Assembly: GCF_900167555.1 (NCBI RefSeq)
Contig: NZ_FUYF01000002.1
Location: 124,001 to 188,000, forward strand
Source of the DNA: Gemmiger formicilis
GTDB taxonomy: Bacteria; Bacillota; Clostridia; Oscillospirales; Ruminococcaceae
Direction: 5' to 3'
Length of the DNA: 64,000 nt
Part shown: positions 34,303-43,173 of the stretch, one piece after another
How positions within the stretch are numbered: the stretch's first letter is position 1
Layout: every line of letters begins with the position of its first letter
Notes under the pieces: generated by a model
The model's database searches: none
What the model was told of the DNA's origin: nothing
What the model saw: only the letters and a program-made list of their open reading frames with translations
Program-made: the position numbers and the translations under genes

Positions 34303-35070
34303 ATGCGTATCGTCGTTAAAGTAGGCACCAGCACGCTGGCACATCCCGGCGGGCTGCTCAACATCCGCCACACCGAGGATCTGGTCAAGGTGTGGAGCGA
34401 TATTCAGAATGCCGGACATCAGCTCATCGTCGTATCGTCGGCGGCCACGGGCCTCGGCGCAGGCAAGCTGCAAATTGAAAAGCCAAGCGACCTTGTCACC
34501 AAGCAGGCTGCCGCCGCGGTGGGCCAGTGCGAGCTGATGTATACCTATGACCGGCTGTTCGGCCAATACAACCATACCGTGGCCCAGATGCTGCTGACGT
34601 GGGAGGATTTTGACCACGAAAACCGTCTGCACAACCTGCAAAATACGCTGGAGCGTCTTTTGCAGCTGCACGCCATCCCCATCATCAACGAGAATGACCC
34701 CGTCGCCTGCGAGGAATACTCTTTGGGCGACAACGACACGCTGGCCGCGCTGGTGGCCAAGTGCATCCACGCCGATCTGGTCGTGCTGATGTCCGACATC
34801 GACGGCCTGTACACCGCCGACCCGCACACCCACCCGGACGCAAAGCTCATCCCGGTGGTCGAGGAGATCACGCCGGAAATTGAGCTGCTGGCGGGCGGCG
34901 CGGGCTCGGCCCTGGGCACCGGCGGCATGCTGACGAAGGTCACCGCCGCTAAGCGTGCCACCGAGGCTGGTGTAGACATGATCATTACCAACGGTGCCCA
35001 CGCCGAGGTGCTGTACGACATTGTCGAGGGTAAGCCCGTCGGCACCCGGTTCGTGGGCCGCAAGGCATAA
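34303..35070 (+). CDS. proB: Glutamate 5-kinase (short form without PUA domain)
   Basis: A 255-residue amino-acid kinase that phosphorylates glutamate. MRIVVKVGTSTL, VVSSAATGLGAG, NENDPVA, SDIDGLYTADP and GTGGMLTKV are the expected kinase motifs. It ends after the kinase domain, so the C-terminal PUA domain found in many ProB proteins is absent. The ATG at 34303 has GAAAGAG upstream; the longer frame crosses the hairpin pair. The proA start lies 15 bases downstream. Confidence 0.95.
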   Translation: MRIVVKVGTSTLAHPGGLLNIRHTEDLVKVWSDIQNAGHQLIVVSSAATGLGAGKLQIEKPSDLVTKQAAAAVGQCELMYTYDRLFGQYNHTVAQMLLTWEDFDHENRLHNLQNTLERLLQLHAIPIINENDPVACEEYSLGDNDTLAALVAKCIHADLVVLMSDIDGLYTADPHTHPDAKLIPVVEEITPEIELLAGGAGSALGTGGMLTKVTAAKRATEAGVDMIITNGAHAEVLYDIVEGKPVGTRFVGRKA

Positions 35071-35085
35071 GGGAGGTCTGACCCC

Positions 35086-36381
35086 ATGACTACGCAGGAA
35101 ATTTTGCAGGCCGCGCAGGGCGCAAAGCTGCCGCTGGCGCTGGCCGACGCCGACACGAAGAACGCCGCGCTGGAGGCGATGGCCGTTGCGCTCATCGCCG
35201 CGCAGGATAAAATTCTGGACGCCAATAAGCAGGACGTCGAGAACGCCCGCGGGCGGGTCAGCGACGTGATGCTGGACCGTCTGGCGCTGACGCCGGGCCG
35301 CCTGACCGACATGGCCAAGGGTATGCGGGAGGTCGCGGCCCTGCCCGACCCGGTGGGCGCAGTGCTGCGCAAAATTGTGCGCCCGAACGGCCTTTTGATC
35401 GAAAAAACCGCCGTGCCGATGGGTGTCATCGCCATCATCTATGAGAGCCGCCCCAACGTCACGAGCGACGCCGCCGCGCTGGCCATCAAGGCGGGCAGTG
35501 CGTGCATCCTGCGCTGCGGGCGTGACGCCTGGGCCAGCTGCCACGCCATCGTGGAGGCCCTGCGCGCCGGTCTGCGCAGGGTGCGCCTGCCGGAGTGCGC
35601 GGTGAGCCTCATCGAGGACACCTCCCACGCCAGCGCCAACGAGCTGATGACCGCGGACGGGCTGGTCGATCTGCTGATCCCCCGCGGCGGGGCCGGGCTG
35701 ATCCGCGCCTGCGTCGAGAACGCAACCGTGCCCTGCATCCAGACCGGCACCGGCATCTGCCATGTCTACGTGGACAAGGCCGCCGATCTGGAGATGGCCG
35801 TGGATATTGTGGAAAACGCCAAGACGAGCCGCCCCAGCGTCTGCAACGCCGAGGAGGCGCTGCTGGTCCACAGGGACGTGGCAGCGCAGTTTTTGCCGCT
35901 GCTGAAGGCCCGCCTTGTCGATGCCCGCGCCGCTGCCGGCATCACCCCGGTGGAGCTGCATCTGGACGCGCGCGCCGCGGCCATCATCGACGGTGTGCCC
36001 GCCGCGCCGCAGGACTTTGACACCGAGTATCTGGATTATAAGCTGAGCGTGGCCGTTGTGGATGACGTCGATGCGGCTATCGCCCACATTGCGAAGCATT
36101 CGACCCACCACAGCGAGGCCATCGTCACGGCGGACGCCGCGGCGGCACAGCGGTTCACGACCTGCGTGGACAGCGCGGCGGTCTACGTGAACGCCAGCAC
36201 CCGCTTTACCGACGGCGGCGAGTTCGGCCTTGGCTGCGAGATGGGCATCAGCACCCAGAAGCTCCACGCCCGCGGCCCCATGGGGCTGGCCGAGCTGTGT
36301 ACGTATAAATATATTGTGCACGGCAATGGGCAGGTCAGGGGCGGAAGCAGCGCGAAGATGAGCTGCTACACAAACAAATAA
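35086..36381 (+). CDS. proA: Glutamate-5-semialdehyde dehydrogenase (gamma-glutamyl phosphate reductase)
   Basis: A 431-residue NADPH-dependent reductase, second step of proline synthesis. It has the aldehyde-dehydrogenase fold with [26 protein letters not shown] and catalytic Cys in [15 protein letters not shown] (near 255). The ending includes [21 protein letters not shown], typical of ProA. GGGAGG precedes the ATG. ProA and ProB usually form a complex, which suits their adjacency. Confidence 0.95.
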   Translation: MTTQEILQAAQGAKLPLALADADTKNAALEAMAVALIAAQDKILDANKQDVENARGRVSDVMLDRLALTPGRLTDMAKGMREVAALPDPVGAVLRKIVRPNGLLIEKTAVPMGVIAIIYESRPNVTSDAAALAIKAGSACILRCGRDAWASCHAIVEALRAGLRRVRLPECAVSLIEDTSHASANELMTADGLVDLLIPRGGAGLIRACVENATVPCIQTGTGICHVYVDKAADLEMAVDIVENAKTSRPSVCNAEEALLVHRDVAAQFLPLLKARLVDARAAAGITPVELHLDARAAAIIDGVPAAPQDFDTEYLDYKLSVAVVDDVDAAIAHIAKHSTHHSEAIVTADAAAAQRFTTCVDSAAVYVNASTRFTDGGEFGLGCEMGISTQKLHARGPMGLAELCTYKYIVHGNGQVRGGSSAKMSCYTNK

Positions 36382-36600
36382 GAAATAAAAAATAATAAAT
36401 AATAAAGATTGTGGACCGCGGTACTGGCGCACCGCTCAAAAAAAGACGTAGGGGACGGCGTCCCCGACGACCCGTGCCCGTTTGCGGCAGCGGTGACGTC
36501 CGCGGGCGGATATGGAATCCGCCCCTACGGATTTTGTTTTTGCCCTTGGGGGCAAAAACTCCACCATCTTTATTATTTTTTATTTATTCTTTATTATTTA
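36381..36600. repeat. AT-rich inverted repeat enclosing a GTAG hairpin pair
   Basis: The left arm (36381-36414) and the right arm (36559-36600) are mutually inverted, built of AATAAAAAATAATAAA-type words ending in AAAGATTGTGG and its complement-like CCACCATCTTT. Between them sit a GGCGTCCCCGACG-core hairpin (36448-36474) and an inverted GGATATGGAATCC core (to 36528). It fills the proA to lysozyme gap. Confidence 0.65.
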
Positions 36601-36601
36601 A

Positions 36602-36640
36602 AAAAGCACCCGCGTTTCCGCAACGCGAGTGCTTTTCATT
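36602..36640. terminator. Bidirectional terminator between proA and the GH25 gene
   Basis: A 15-bp stem with one mismatch, AAAAGCACCCGCGTT with AACGCGAGTGCTTTT, with T-rich flanks on both strands. It lies 10-48 bases from the lysozyme stop. Confidence 0.8.
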
Positions 36641-36649
36641 TACCTGCTT

Positions 36650-38704
36650 TTATCCAATATTCATATCCACCGGCTTCGAGATCCCCTTGACGCTGCCGGA
36701 GCCTGTGTACTGCCATATATTGTGCTTGTAGCTGAAGCTCAGCGTATCGCGGTACTGGGCGATCCAGATGTTGTACTTGCTGATGTTCGCAAAGTTCAGC
36801 GCGTTATAGAACCAGCTGGCATAGGAGTAAACGCCCGCGCTGTACCCCGCGCTGCGGATCGTCTCGCAGAAGGCGACGGCGCAGGCCGTGCGCTCGGCGG
36901 CGCTCAGGGCATTGGCGCGCCCGCCGCCGACACTCTCGGTGTCGTAGTAGACGCCCAGCGGCAGGCTGTAGCCGCTGACCAGGCTCAGCACCATGCTGGC
37001 CTCCTCGACGGCCTCGGCCTCGTTGATGGCCTGGCTGTAGAAGTAAACGCCGACGCGCAGGCCCGCGTTGATCGCGCCCTGAATGTTCCGGCGATATGTA
37101 GAATCCTCGACCAGCGCACCGCTGCCGTAGCCGCGGTAGCCGCAGCGGATGATGGCAAACGTGATGCCGTCCGCCTTGACGGCGTTCCAGTCAATGCTGC
37201 CCTGGAACTTCGAGACATCAATGCCGCGGGCCGTGCGGTTCAGTGCGCCGTCCGCCGCAAAGGTGTAGACATTGCCCTGAATGACCTGCTGGCCCGTGAC
37301 GGGCTGGTGGGTGGACGGGTCGTAATAATACGTTGCGCCGTCAATATCCTGCCAGCCGGTATACTCGTATATCGTGGTGGTCGCGCTGGTCACGGCAAAG
37401 CCGTAGTTGGCCAGCTCCTGCACCGCAATGTTATCCGGCCAGCCCGCCGTCGGGTCGGGCACCTGGGTAGGTGCTTGCGTCGGAGCCGCTGTCGGGGCTT
37501 CCGTAGGGGCTGCTGTCGGGGCAGGCGTTTGCGTTTCGGCGGGTGTCTCCGTCGGGGCCTCGGTGGGGGCGGGCGTCGCCTCCGGGGTCGGCTCGGGCGT
37601 GATCTCGGGGGTCGGTTCCGGCGTGGGGTCCGCCGGGACAGGGGTCTCCTCGGCAGCCGGGGCGGCCCCGCCGGTGTCCTCCTGTACGGTCACCGGCTCG
37701 TCCGCGCGGTGTACCCACGCCATGCGGGTGTTGGCCGCACCCAGCAGCGTGACGGAATCCGCCGCGCCGGGCAGCCAGGCCGCCGCGGCCGTGTTGGCGG
37801 CGTAGCTCGTATCGCGCATTGCGCCGATCAGGTCCTTCGTGCCGTCCTGATAAACGGGCAGGTAGGGCGTCTCGGTGCCGTTGGCCAGCAGCAGATGACC
37901 GCTGCTGCTCAGCTTGGCTGTGTAGCTCGTCTTGCTGCCGGTCTCGGTCCTGGCGCTGTCGGCGTAGGTCACGGTGTCGGTGACCTCGTTGACGATGGGG
38001 GCCGAGCCCGCGTTGCTGACGCCGGAGTCCTCGGCACTCTCGTTGACCTGGCTTGCCTGGACGATCTTCTCTTTAACGGCCTTGACGTCCGCCTTGTAGA
38101 CGACCTTTTCTTTGACCGTCACGGTCTGGGCCTCGGGCTGCGTGTAGCCCTCGATGGGCTGGACCGCCAGCGTGTAGTCGCCGGGGGTAACGTCCTCGGC
38201 CAGCGCGGTGCCGGTCTCGGTATCCAGCTCGTAATCCGTGGCATTGCCCTTGGCGTCGGTCAGTGTGATGGTGGCCGCCACGCCCAGCAACGGGGTCTTT
38301 TCGTTCTCGGCGTCATCCTCCTTCGCGCTTTTGGACGGCGTCGGGGACGGCGAGGCAGACGCATCGGGCGTGGGGCTGGGCTCGGGGGCGTTCTCGACGT
38401 AGAGCGTCACACCGACGTCCTGCTGGATGACGCTGGCCTCCATCGTCAGCGGCTTGTCCGGCTCCGGCGTGGGGCTCGGCGTCGGGGAAGGGGTCGGCGT
38501 GGCCGCCGTCTCGGGGGTGGCCGTCACGATGGGCGTGGGGCTGGGCTCGGGCGCGGAGAGCGGACCGACGCTGGCCGCAAACGCGCCCAGGCCGATGCTG
38601 GCGGTCAGCACCACCGCCGTGCCGCCCGCGGCCAGCTTATACAGCGGCAGCCGCGCAAAGGTGCTGCCGGAGAAATACCGCATGGGGTTCTTCTTATTAA
38701 ACAT
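36650..38704 (-). CDS. Secreted or membrane-anchored GH25 lysozyme with Pro/Thr-rich linkers
   Basis: 684 residues. A membrane or signal segment at about 22-45 is followed by a PSPTP-rich linker, a folded region with a carboxypeptidase-regulatory-like beta domain (ADVKAVKEK region) and a second long Thr/Pro/Ala linker near 340-420. A WQDIDGATYYYDPSTHQPVTG wall-binding-like repeat comes next, and the C-terminal GH25 muramidase domain starts GIDVSKFQGSIDW near 495. The acidic YYDTES and terminal DMNIG fit GH25 active-site and fold elements. It probably remodels the cell's own peptidoglycan. GAGG precedes the ATG. Confidence 0.9.
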   Translation of the reverse strand: MFNKKNPMRYFSGSTFARLPLYKLAAGGTAVVLTASIGLGAFAASVGPLSAPEPSPTPIVTATPETAATPTPSPTPSPTPEPDKPLTMEASVIQQDVGVTLYVENAPEPSPTPDASASPSPTPSKSAKEDDAENEKTPLLGVAATITLTDAKGNATDYELDTETGTALAEDVTPGDYTLAVQPIEGYTQPEAQTVTVKEKVVYKADVKAVKEKIVQASQVNESAEDSGVSNAGSAPIVNEVTDTVTYADSARTETGSKTSYTAKLSSSGHLLLANGTETPYLPVYQDGTKDLIGAMRDTSYAANTAAAAWLPGAADSVTLLGAANTRMAWVHRADEPVTVQEDTGGAAPAAEETPVPADPTPEPTPEITPEPTPEATPAPTEAPTETPAETQTPAPTAAPTEAPTAAPTQAPTQVPDPTAGWPDNIAVQELANYGFAVTSATTTIYEYTGWQDIDGATYYYDPSTHQPVTGQQVIQGNVYTFAADGALNRTARGIDVSKFQGSIDWNAVKADGITFAIIRCGYRGYGSGALVEDSTYRRNIQGAINAGLRVGVYFYSQAINEAEAVEEASMVLSLVSGYSLPLGVYYDTESVGGGRANALSAAERTACAVAFCETIRSAGYSAGVYSYASWFYNALNFANISKYNIWIAQYRDTLSFSYKHNIWQYTGSGSVKGISKPVDMNIG

Positions 38705-38748
38705 TCCTGTTCCTCACAGTTAAAAAGCGATAAACTACTACAAAATGA

Positions 38749-38778
38749 ATCATACCACGAAAAAAGCCCCCGCCGCAA
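38749..38778 (-). promoter_or_regulatory. Promoter of the GH25 lysozyme gene
   Basis: TTGCGG (38773-38778) and TATGAT (38749-38754) on the minus strand, 18 apart, with an extended TGG. The -35 overlaps a terminator hairpin from upstream. Confidence 0.5.
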
Positions 38779-38790
38779 GTGGGCAGGGGT
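38761..38790 (-). terminator. Minus-strand terminator upstream of the GH25 gene
   Basis: On the minus strand CCCCTGCC pairs with GGCGGGGG around a CACTTGC loop and is followed by TTTTTT. Since it precedes the lysozyme gene, it must end some upstream minus-strand transcript. The only candidate in range is the small ORF at 38902-39078. Confidence 0.6.
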
Positions 38791-38901
38791 GGAAAAGTGC
38801 ACAGAAAAACGCCGAAATTTTCAACATCCATAGGGTCTGTTTGTGGATAATTGTGACACCGCGGACACAACTTTCCGGGCATCTAGTGGTCGCGGCTGCC
38901 G

Positions 38902-39078
38902 TCAGGCGCCAGCAGTTGTGTTGGGCAAAAATTCCTCCACCAATAAATCGACACACGCACCGTAGCTGCGCTCCGGCCCCGCAAGAAACGGCCAGCGCCC
39001 GGTCAGCGGGTCGTAGAGGTGGCTGTACCCCGCAAAAATTTCGTTTTTGTACTGTTTATTATAGAAGAATAGCACCAT
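38902..39078 (-). CDS. Possible small protein, 58 residues
   Basis: A minus-strand frame from ATG encodes MVLFFYNKQYKNEIFAGYSH and continues with LYDPLTGRWPFLAGPE and an acidic C-terminus (DLLVEEF). Its composition looks protein-like rather than random, with aromatic, hydrophobic and charged residues mixed. A good terminator lies 110 bases downstream. There is no convincing ribosome site: GGGAAGG is 14 bases away. Upstream in frame the sequence enters repeat-like DNA. I recognise no family. The rest of this 541-base gap shows only the promoters and hairpins listed. Confidence 0.35.
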   Translation of the reverse strand: MVLFFYNKQYKNEIFAGYSHLYDPLTGRWPFLAGPERSYGACVDLLVEEFLPNTTAGA

Positions 39079-39144
39079 GCTTGCAAGCCGGTTGCCTTCC
39101 CACGCGGGGGAGGGCTTAGGGGGACTGGATTTTTACGTTGGATT

Positions 39145-39153
39145 TGCTATAAT
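39145..39153 (+). promoter_or_regulatory. Extended -10 promoter of the aldo/keto reductase gene
   Basis: TGC then TATAAT (39148-39153). The -35 is weak. The leader contains the hairpin at 39166. Confidence 0.55.
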
Positions 39154-39165
39154 AAGCGTAAAGGA

Positions 39166-39200
39166 TGCAGGGGCGGATGCAGGCATCGACCCCTGCAGCA
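39166..39200 (+). repeat. GCAG-headed hairpin in a 5' leader
   Basis: TGCAGGGG and CCCCTGCA arms surround a GATGCAGGCATC core. It is related to the element in the glnS leader at 13441. Confidence 0.6.
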
Positions 39201-39245
39201 AACGGAGGGCAATACAACAGGAATGTTTAATAAGAGGTAAACACC

Positions 39246-40259
39246 ATGCAATACGTCAATTTCGGCACCACAGGCTTACAAATCTCCCGCCTTGGGTTTG
39301 GCGGCATTCCCATTCAGCGCATCGACCAGCCCGGCACGCGGGAGCTGCTGATCGCCGCGCATAAGGCGGGCATCAATTACATCGACACTGCCCGCGCCTA
39401 CACGGTCAGCGAGGCATGGATCGGCCAGTCGCTGGAGGAGGCCGGGCTGCGGGATGACTTCATTCTGGCGACCAAATGCCGCGCACTGACCAAAGCCGAC
39501 ATGGAGGCCGAGATCGCCACGAGCCTGAAAAACCTGCGCACCGACCACATCGAGCTGTTCCAGTTCCACAACCCGAGCCTCGACGGACTGAAAACCATTC
39601 TGGCGCCCGGCGGCGCAATGGAGGCGCTGCTCGAGGCAAAGGCCAGGGGCATCGTCGGGCACATCGGCATCACGGCACACCTGGCCGCTGTGTTTGAGGC
39701 AGCGCTGGACATCCCCGAGATCGAGACGATCATGTTCCCGTACAACATCGTGGAGCAGCAGGGCAGGGAGCTGATCGACCGCTGCGCCGCGGCGGGCAAG
39801 GGCTTTATAGACATGAAGCCGCTGGCGGGCGGTGCCATTGAGGATGGCCGCCTGGCACTGCGGTACGTGCTGTCCAACCCGGCAGTCACGGTGTCCATCC
39901 CCGGCATGGCGACGGTGGAGGAGCTGAACGCCAACGTGGCGGGCGCGGCCAACACCGCCCCGCTCACGCCCGAGGAGGAGGCCGCCTGCCAGAAGGTGCG
40001 CGACGCGCTGGGCACCCAGTTCTGCCGCCGCTGCAACTACTGTGCGCCCTGCACGGTGGGGATTTCCATCCCCAGTGTGTTCCTGTTCCAGGGGTATCTG
40101 AACCGCTACGGCCTGCAGCAGTGGGGCCGCGAGCGCTATGCGACGCTGCAGACCAAGGCCGGTGCCTGCATCCGGTGCGGCGCCTGTGAGCCGCGCTGCC
40201 CGTACAACCTGCCGATCCGGCAGATGATGCAGAAGGCCGCGGAGGATTTTGGGGAGTAA
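39246..40259 (+). CDS. Aldo/keto reductase with C-terminal 4Fe-4S domain
   Basis: 337 residues. The N-terminal TIM-barrel reductase has catalytic residues in DTARAYTVSE (Asp and Tyr near 48-53), Lys in ATKCRA and His in QFHNPS. The C-terminal segment is ferredoxin-like: CRRCNYCAPC and CIRCGACEPRCPYNLP supply eight Cys for Fe-S clusters. This fusion is common in anaerobes and couples an NAD(P)H carbonyl reductase to electron carriers; the substrate is unknown. It stands alone behind its own promoter. Confidence 0.92.
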   Translation: MQYVNFGTTGLQISRLGFGGIPIQRIDQPGTRELLIAAHKAGINYIDTARAYTVSEAWIGQSLEEAGLRDDFILATKCRALTKADMEAEIATSLKNLRTDHIELFQFHNPSLDGLKTILAPGGAMEALLEAKARGIVGHIGITAHLAAVFEAALDIPEIETIMFPYNIVEQQGRELIDRCAAAGKGFIDMKPLAGGAIEDGRLALRYVLSNPAVTVSIPGMATVEELNANVAGAANTAPLTPEEEAACQKVRDALGTQFCRRCNYCAPCTVGISIPSVFLFQGYLNRYGLQQWGRERYATLQTKAGACIRCGACEPRCPYNLPIRQMMQKAAEDFGE

Positions 40260-40277
40260 GGGTAGATAAAACAAGGC

Positions 40278-40435
40278 GTAGGGGCGGATTCCATATCCGC
40301 CCGTGGGGGCTTTCGCAGCCGCAAGCTGCCCGGGCGCATATAGAATGCGCCCCTACAGGGTCAACAGAATAAAGCGGCCTTCCCACAATCGCACATTTGC
40401 CGGTAAGCCGCGGGCCGGGCATGCCCGGCCCCTAC
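40278..40435. repeat. Inverted GTAG hairpin pair plus a third inverted hairpin
   Basis: GGATTCCATATCC core (40278-40303) faces GCATATAGAATGC core (40331-40356); then an inverted CCGGGCATGCCCGG hairpin (40410-40435). The two partners of the pair have different but individually complementary arms. Confidence 0.8.
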
Positions 40436-40499
40436 CGAGTTACAGCCCGTAAATGGGCAATCAGGATGAACTCTGCCCGCATCAGTCCGCTTCGCGGCC

Positions 40500-40528
40500 G
40501 GCTTCCCCCACGGGGGAAGCCTTTTTTT
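40500..40528 (+). terminator. Strong terminator upstream of the desulfurase gene
   Basis: GGCTTCCCC and GGGGAAGCC around CACG, followed by seven T. It is also the right end of a truncated inverted-repeat element (40450-40521) of the type at 53414. Confidence 0.75.
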
Positions 40529-40539
40529 GTTTCTGAATA

Positions 40540-40568
40540 TTGTTTTTTGCTAGGCGAACGTGTATAAT
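40540..40568 (+). promoter_or_regulatory. Promoter of the desulfurase-thiI-cinA genes
   Basis: TTGTTT (40540-40545) and TATAAT (40563-40568), 17 apart. A second TATAAT at 40577-40582 could give an alternative start. Confidence 0.55.
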
Positions 40569-40611
40569 TTAATCTGTATAATTTTGTGCAATAATGTGAG
40601 GAATGAGTGCT

Positions 40612-41769
40612 ATGCTTTCCGACCCCCAGCTGCATTATCTTGATAACGCCGCCACGTCCCGGGTGGACCCGGCGGTGGCGCAGGCCGTCAGCGAGGCGCT
40701 GACTGAGCTTTGGGCCAACCCCAGCAGCCTGTATGACCCCGCCGTTGCCGCGCAGGATGCCATTGCCGCGGCCCGCGCCCGCGTGGCCAAAACGCTGCAC
40801 TGCCGCAGCGATGAAATCTACTTCACGGCCTGCGGCAGTGAGGGCAACAACATGGCCGTGACCGGCGCGGCCCGCCCGCGTAAGCACTGGGGCAATAAAA
40901 TCGTCGTCACGGGCTTTGAACACCCCAGCGTGCAGCGCCCCATCCGCGCGTTGAAGGACGAGGGCTTCAACGTCGTTGAGGTCATGCCCGGGGCGGACGG
41001 ACGCATTGACACGCAGAAATTCCTGGCCGAGATCGACAAAAACACGGTGCTGGCCGCCTGCATGGCCGTCAACAACGAGACCGGCGCTGTGCAGGACATC
41101 GCGGCGCTGGGCAAGGGCATCAAGGCGCGCAACAGCCGCACCCACTTCCATGTGGACGCCGTGCAGGCGTGGCTGCGCATGCCCATCGACCTGCAGAAAT
41201 GGCGCGAGGTCGATACGCTCTCCGTCTCCGGCCACAAGGTCCACGCACCCAAGGGCGTCGGCGCACTGTTCATCCGGGACAGCCAGCGCCAGACGCTCAA
41301 ACCGCCCTATCTCGGCGGCCATCAGGAGCGCGGCCTGCGCCCCGGCACCGAGAACACGCCCTACATTGTGGGTCTCGGCGTGGCCGCCGCGCAGGGCCAG
41401 CAGAAGCTGCGCCCCCGCATTGCACACATTGCCGCGCTGAATCGGCAGCTGCGCGCGGGACTTGAAGAATTGGACGGCATCACGCTCAATTCGCCCGACG
41501 ACGCGGTGGGGGAGATCGTGAATTTCTCCACCGGCTGCATCAACAGCCAGACCTTCATCAACTACCTGAACACCCGCGCGGTCTATGTTTCGGGCGGCTC
41601 TGCCTGCGACAAGGGCGAGCCGAGCCACACCCTGCTGGCCATGGGCTGCGCCGACCTGACCGTCCGCACCGCCCTGCGCGTGAGCTTCTGCGCCGATAAC
41701 ACCGCCGAGGACGTGGACGCGCTGTTAGCGGGGCTGCGGGACGGATTACAGGAATTGCAGCATATTTGA
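40612..41769 (+). CDS. Cysteine desulfurase (NifS/IscS family), probably ThiI partner
   Basis: A 385-residue PLP enzyme releasing sulfur from cysteine. It has YLDNAATSRVDPAV, the cofactor-region TACGSEGNN, GHKVHAPKGVGALF with the PLP-binding Lys, and the active-site Cys in GSACDKGEPSHTL. ATG at 40612 is preferred, with GAGG 10 bases upstream; an ATG at 40603 lies too close to it. The next gene is thiI, so the sulfur most likely goes to tRNA 4-thiouridine, as with the NifZ-ThiI pair of Bacillus. Fe-S assembly remains possible. Confidence 0.92.
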   Translation: MLSDPQLHYLDNAATSRVDPAVAQAVSEALTELWANPSSLYDPAVAAQDAIAAARARVAKTLHCRSDEIYFTACGSEGNNMAVTGAARPRKHWGNKIVVTGFEHPSVQRPIRALKDEGFNVVEVMPGADGRIDTQKFLAEIDKNTVLAACMAVNNETGAVQDIAALGKGIKARNSRTHFHVDAVQAWLRMPIDLQKWREVDTLSVSGHKVHAPKGVGALFIRDSQRQTLKPPYLGGHQERGLRPGTENTPYIVGLGVAAAQGQQKLRPRIAHIAALNRQLRAGLEELDGITLNSPDDAVGEIVNFSTGCINSQTFINYLNTRAVYVSGGSACDKGEPSHTLLAMGCADLTVRTALRVSFCADNTAEDVDALLAGLRDGLQELQHI

Positions 41770-41779
41770 ACGGCTGCCG

Positions 41780-41947
41780 ACGGCGGCCTGAGGGCAGGCC
41801 GCCCTACGTACCCCTTTTCGAGCAAATCGTAGGGCGGGGTGCCCTCACCCCGCCGCAGGCAGTAGGGACGGGACATGTCCCGCCCGCAGCCTTCCCGTTA
41901 CAGCGTGTTTGCCGTAAAGCTGCGGGCCGGGCATGCCCGGCCCCTAC
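41780..41947. repeat. Four GTAG-headed hairpins
   Basis: Inverted GGCCTGAGGGCAGGCC core (41780-41806), GGGGTGCCCTCACCCC core (41829-41855), GGGACATGTCCC core (41862-41887) and inverted CCGGGCATGCCCGG core (41922-41947). They fill the 210-base desulfurase-thiI gap. Confidence 0.8.
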
Positions 41948-41979
41948 TGCGGCACATCCATTTTGAAAGGAACCATTTT

Positions 41980-43173
41980 ATGAAAGAACTCATCCTCGCC
42001 TATCAGGGCGAAATGACGCTGAAGGGCCTGAACCGCGGCAAGTTTGAGGCGCGGCTGGCCAAGACCATCCGCTGGCGGCTGGAGCCGCTGGGCAAGTTCA
42101 AGGTCTATCAGGCCCAGAGCACCGTTTTCATCGAGCCGAAGGAGGACGGCCTCGACATGGACGAGGCGTTCCGCCGCGTGTCCCATGTGTTCGGCATCGT
42201 GAAGCTGAGCCGCGCCGTCGAGTGCCCGAAGGACTTTGCCGCAATATGCGAGACCGCCGAGGCGTATCTCGGCGAGACGCTGCGCGGCATCCGCACCTTC
42301 AAGGTCGAGGCCAAGCGCGCCGACAAGACCTACCCGATGAAGAGCCCCGAGATCTGCCGCGAGCTGGGTGCCTACCTGCTGGACAAGCACCATCATCTGC
42401 GCGTCGACGTGCATAACCCGCAGCTGGAGATCATGGTGGAAATTCGCGACTACGCCGCCTATGTCCACGGCCCCAAGGTCGAGGCCGCGGGCGGTCTGCC
42501 CGTCGGCACGAGCGGGCGCGCGCTGAACCTGCTGTCCGGCGGCATCGACAGCCCCGTCGCCGCATGGTGCATGGCCCGCCGCGGTCTGGCGCTGCACCAC
42601 ATCCACTTTGCCAGCCCGCCGTACACGAGCCTGCGCGCCAAGCTGAAAGTGCGCGATCTGGCCCGCGAGCTGGTCGAGTACACCGGCAACTGCACGCTGT
42701 TCGTCGTGCCCTACACGAAGCCGCAGGAGTATATCCGTGACAACGCGCCCGACGTGCTGTTCACGGTTCTGATGCGCCGCAGCATGCTGCGCATTGCCAA
42801 TCAGGTGGCGAAAAAGCTCGAGCTGCAGGCCCTCATCACCGGCGAGAGTCTGGCTCAGGTCGCCAGCCAGACCATGGCCGCGCTGGCCTGCACAGACCAG
42901 GCGCAGGACCTGCCCGTGCTGCGCCCCTGCATCGGCATGGACAAGATCGAGATCATCAATATTTCGCGTAAGATTGGTACATTTGAGACGTCCATCGAGC
43001 CGTATGAGGACTGCTGCACGATCTTTACCCCGCCGCACCCCAAGACGAACCCGACGCTGGACGAGATCTTGGCCGCCGAAGCCGCTATGCCCGGCCTGGC
43101 CGCGCTGGAAGCCGAGGCCGCCGAGAACGTCGAGAAAATCTATATCCGCATGGGAGATGACGAGCTGCTGTGA
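41980..43173 (+). CDS. thiI: tRNA 4-thiouridine synthetase ThiI
   Basis: 397 residues. An N-terminal ferredoxin-like domain and THUMP domain (about 1-165) bind tRNA. The PP-loop ATPase domain has NLLSGGIDSPVAAW near 185 and TGESLAQVASQT. There is no C-terminal rhodanese domain, as in Bacillus-type ThiI, so sulfur must be delivered by the adjacent desulfurase. The ATG at 41980 has GAAAGGA upstream. Its stop overlaps the cinA start. Confidence 0.94.
   Translation: MKELILAYQGEMTLKGLNRGKFEARLAKTIRWRLEPLGKFKVYQAQSTVFIEPKEDGLDMDEAFRRVSHVFGIVKLSRAVECPKDFAAICETAEAYLGETLRGIRTFKVEAKRADKTYPMKSPEICRELGAYLLDKHHHLRVDVHNPQLEIMVEIRDYAAYVHGPKVEAAGGLPVGTSGRALNLLSGGIDSPVAAWCMARRGLALHHIHFASPPYTSLRAKLKVRDLARELVEYTGNCTLFVVPYTKPQEYIRDNAPDVLFTVLMRRSMLRIANQVAKKLELQALITGESLAQVASQTMAALACTDQAQDLPVLRPCIGMDKIEIINISRKIGTFETSIEPYEDCCTIFTPPHPKTNPTLDEILAAEAAMPGLAALEAEAAENVEKIYIRMGDDELL

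Noticed and set aside
33880-36432. Very long open frames antisense to proB-proA, and similarly opposite other genes (for example 18378-20351, 36629-38833, 44434-46698)
   Set aside because: They arise from high GC in the third codon position of well-identified genes on the other strand. Their translations are Arg/Ala/Gln-rich without domains.
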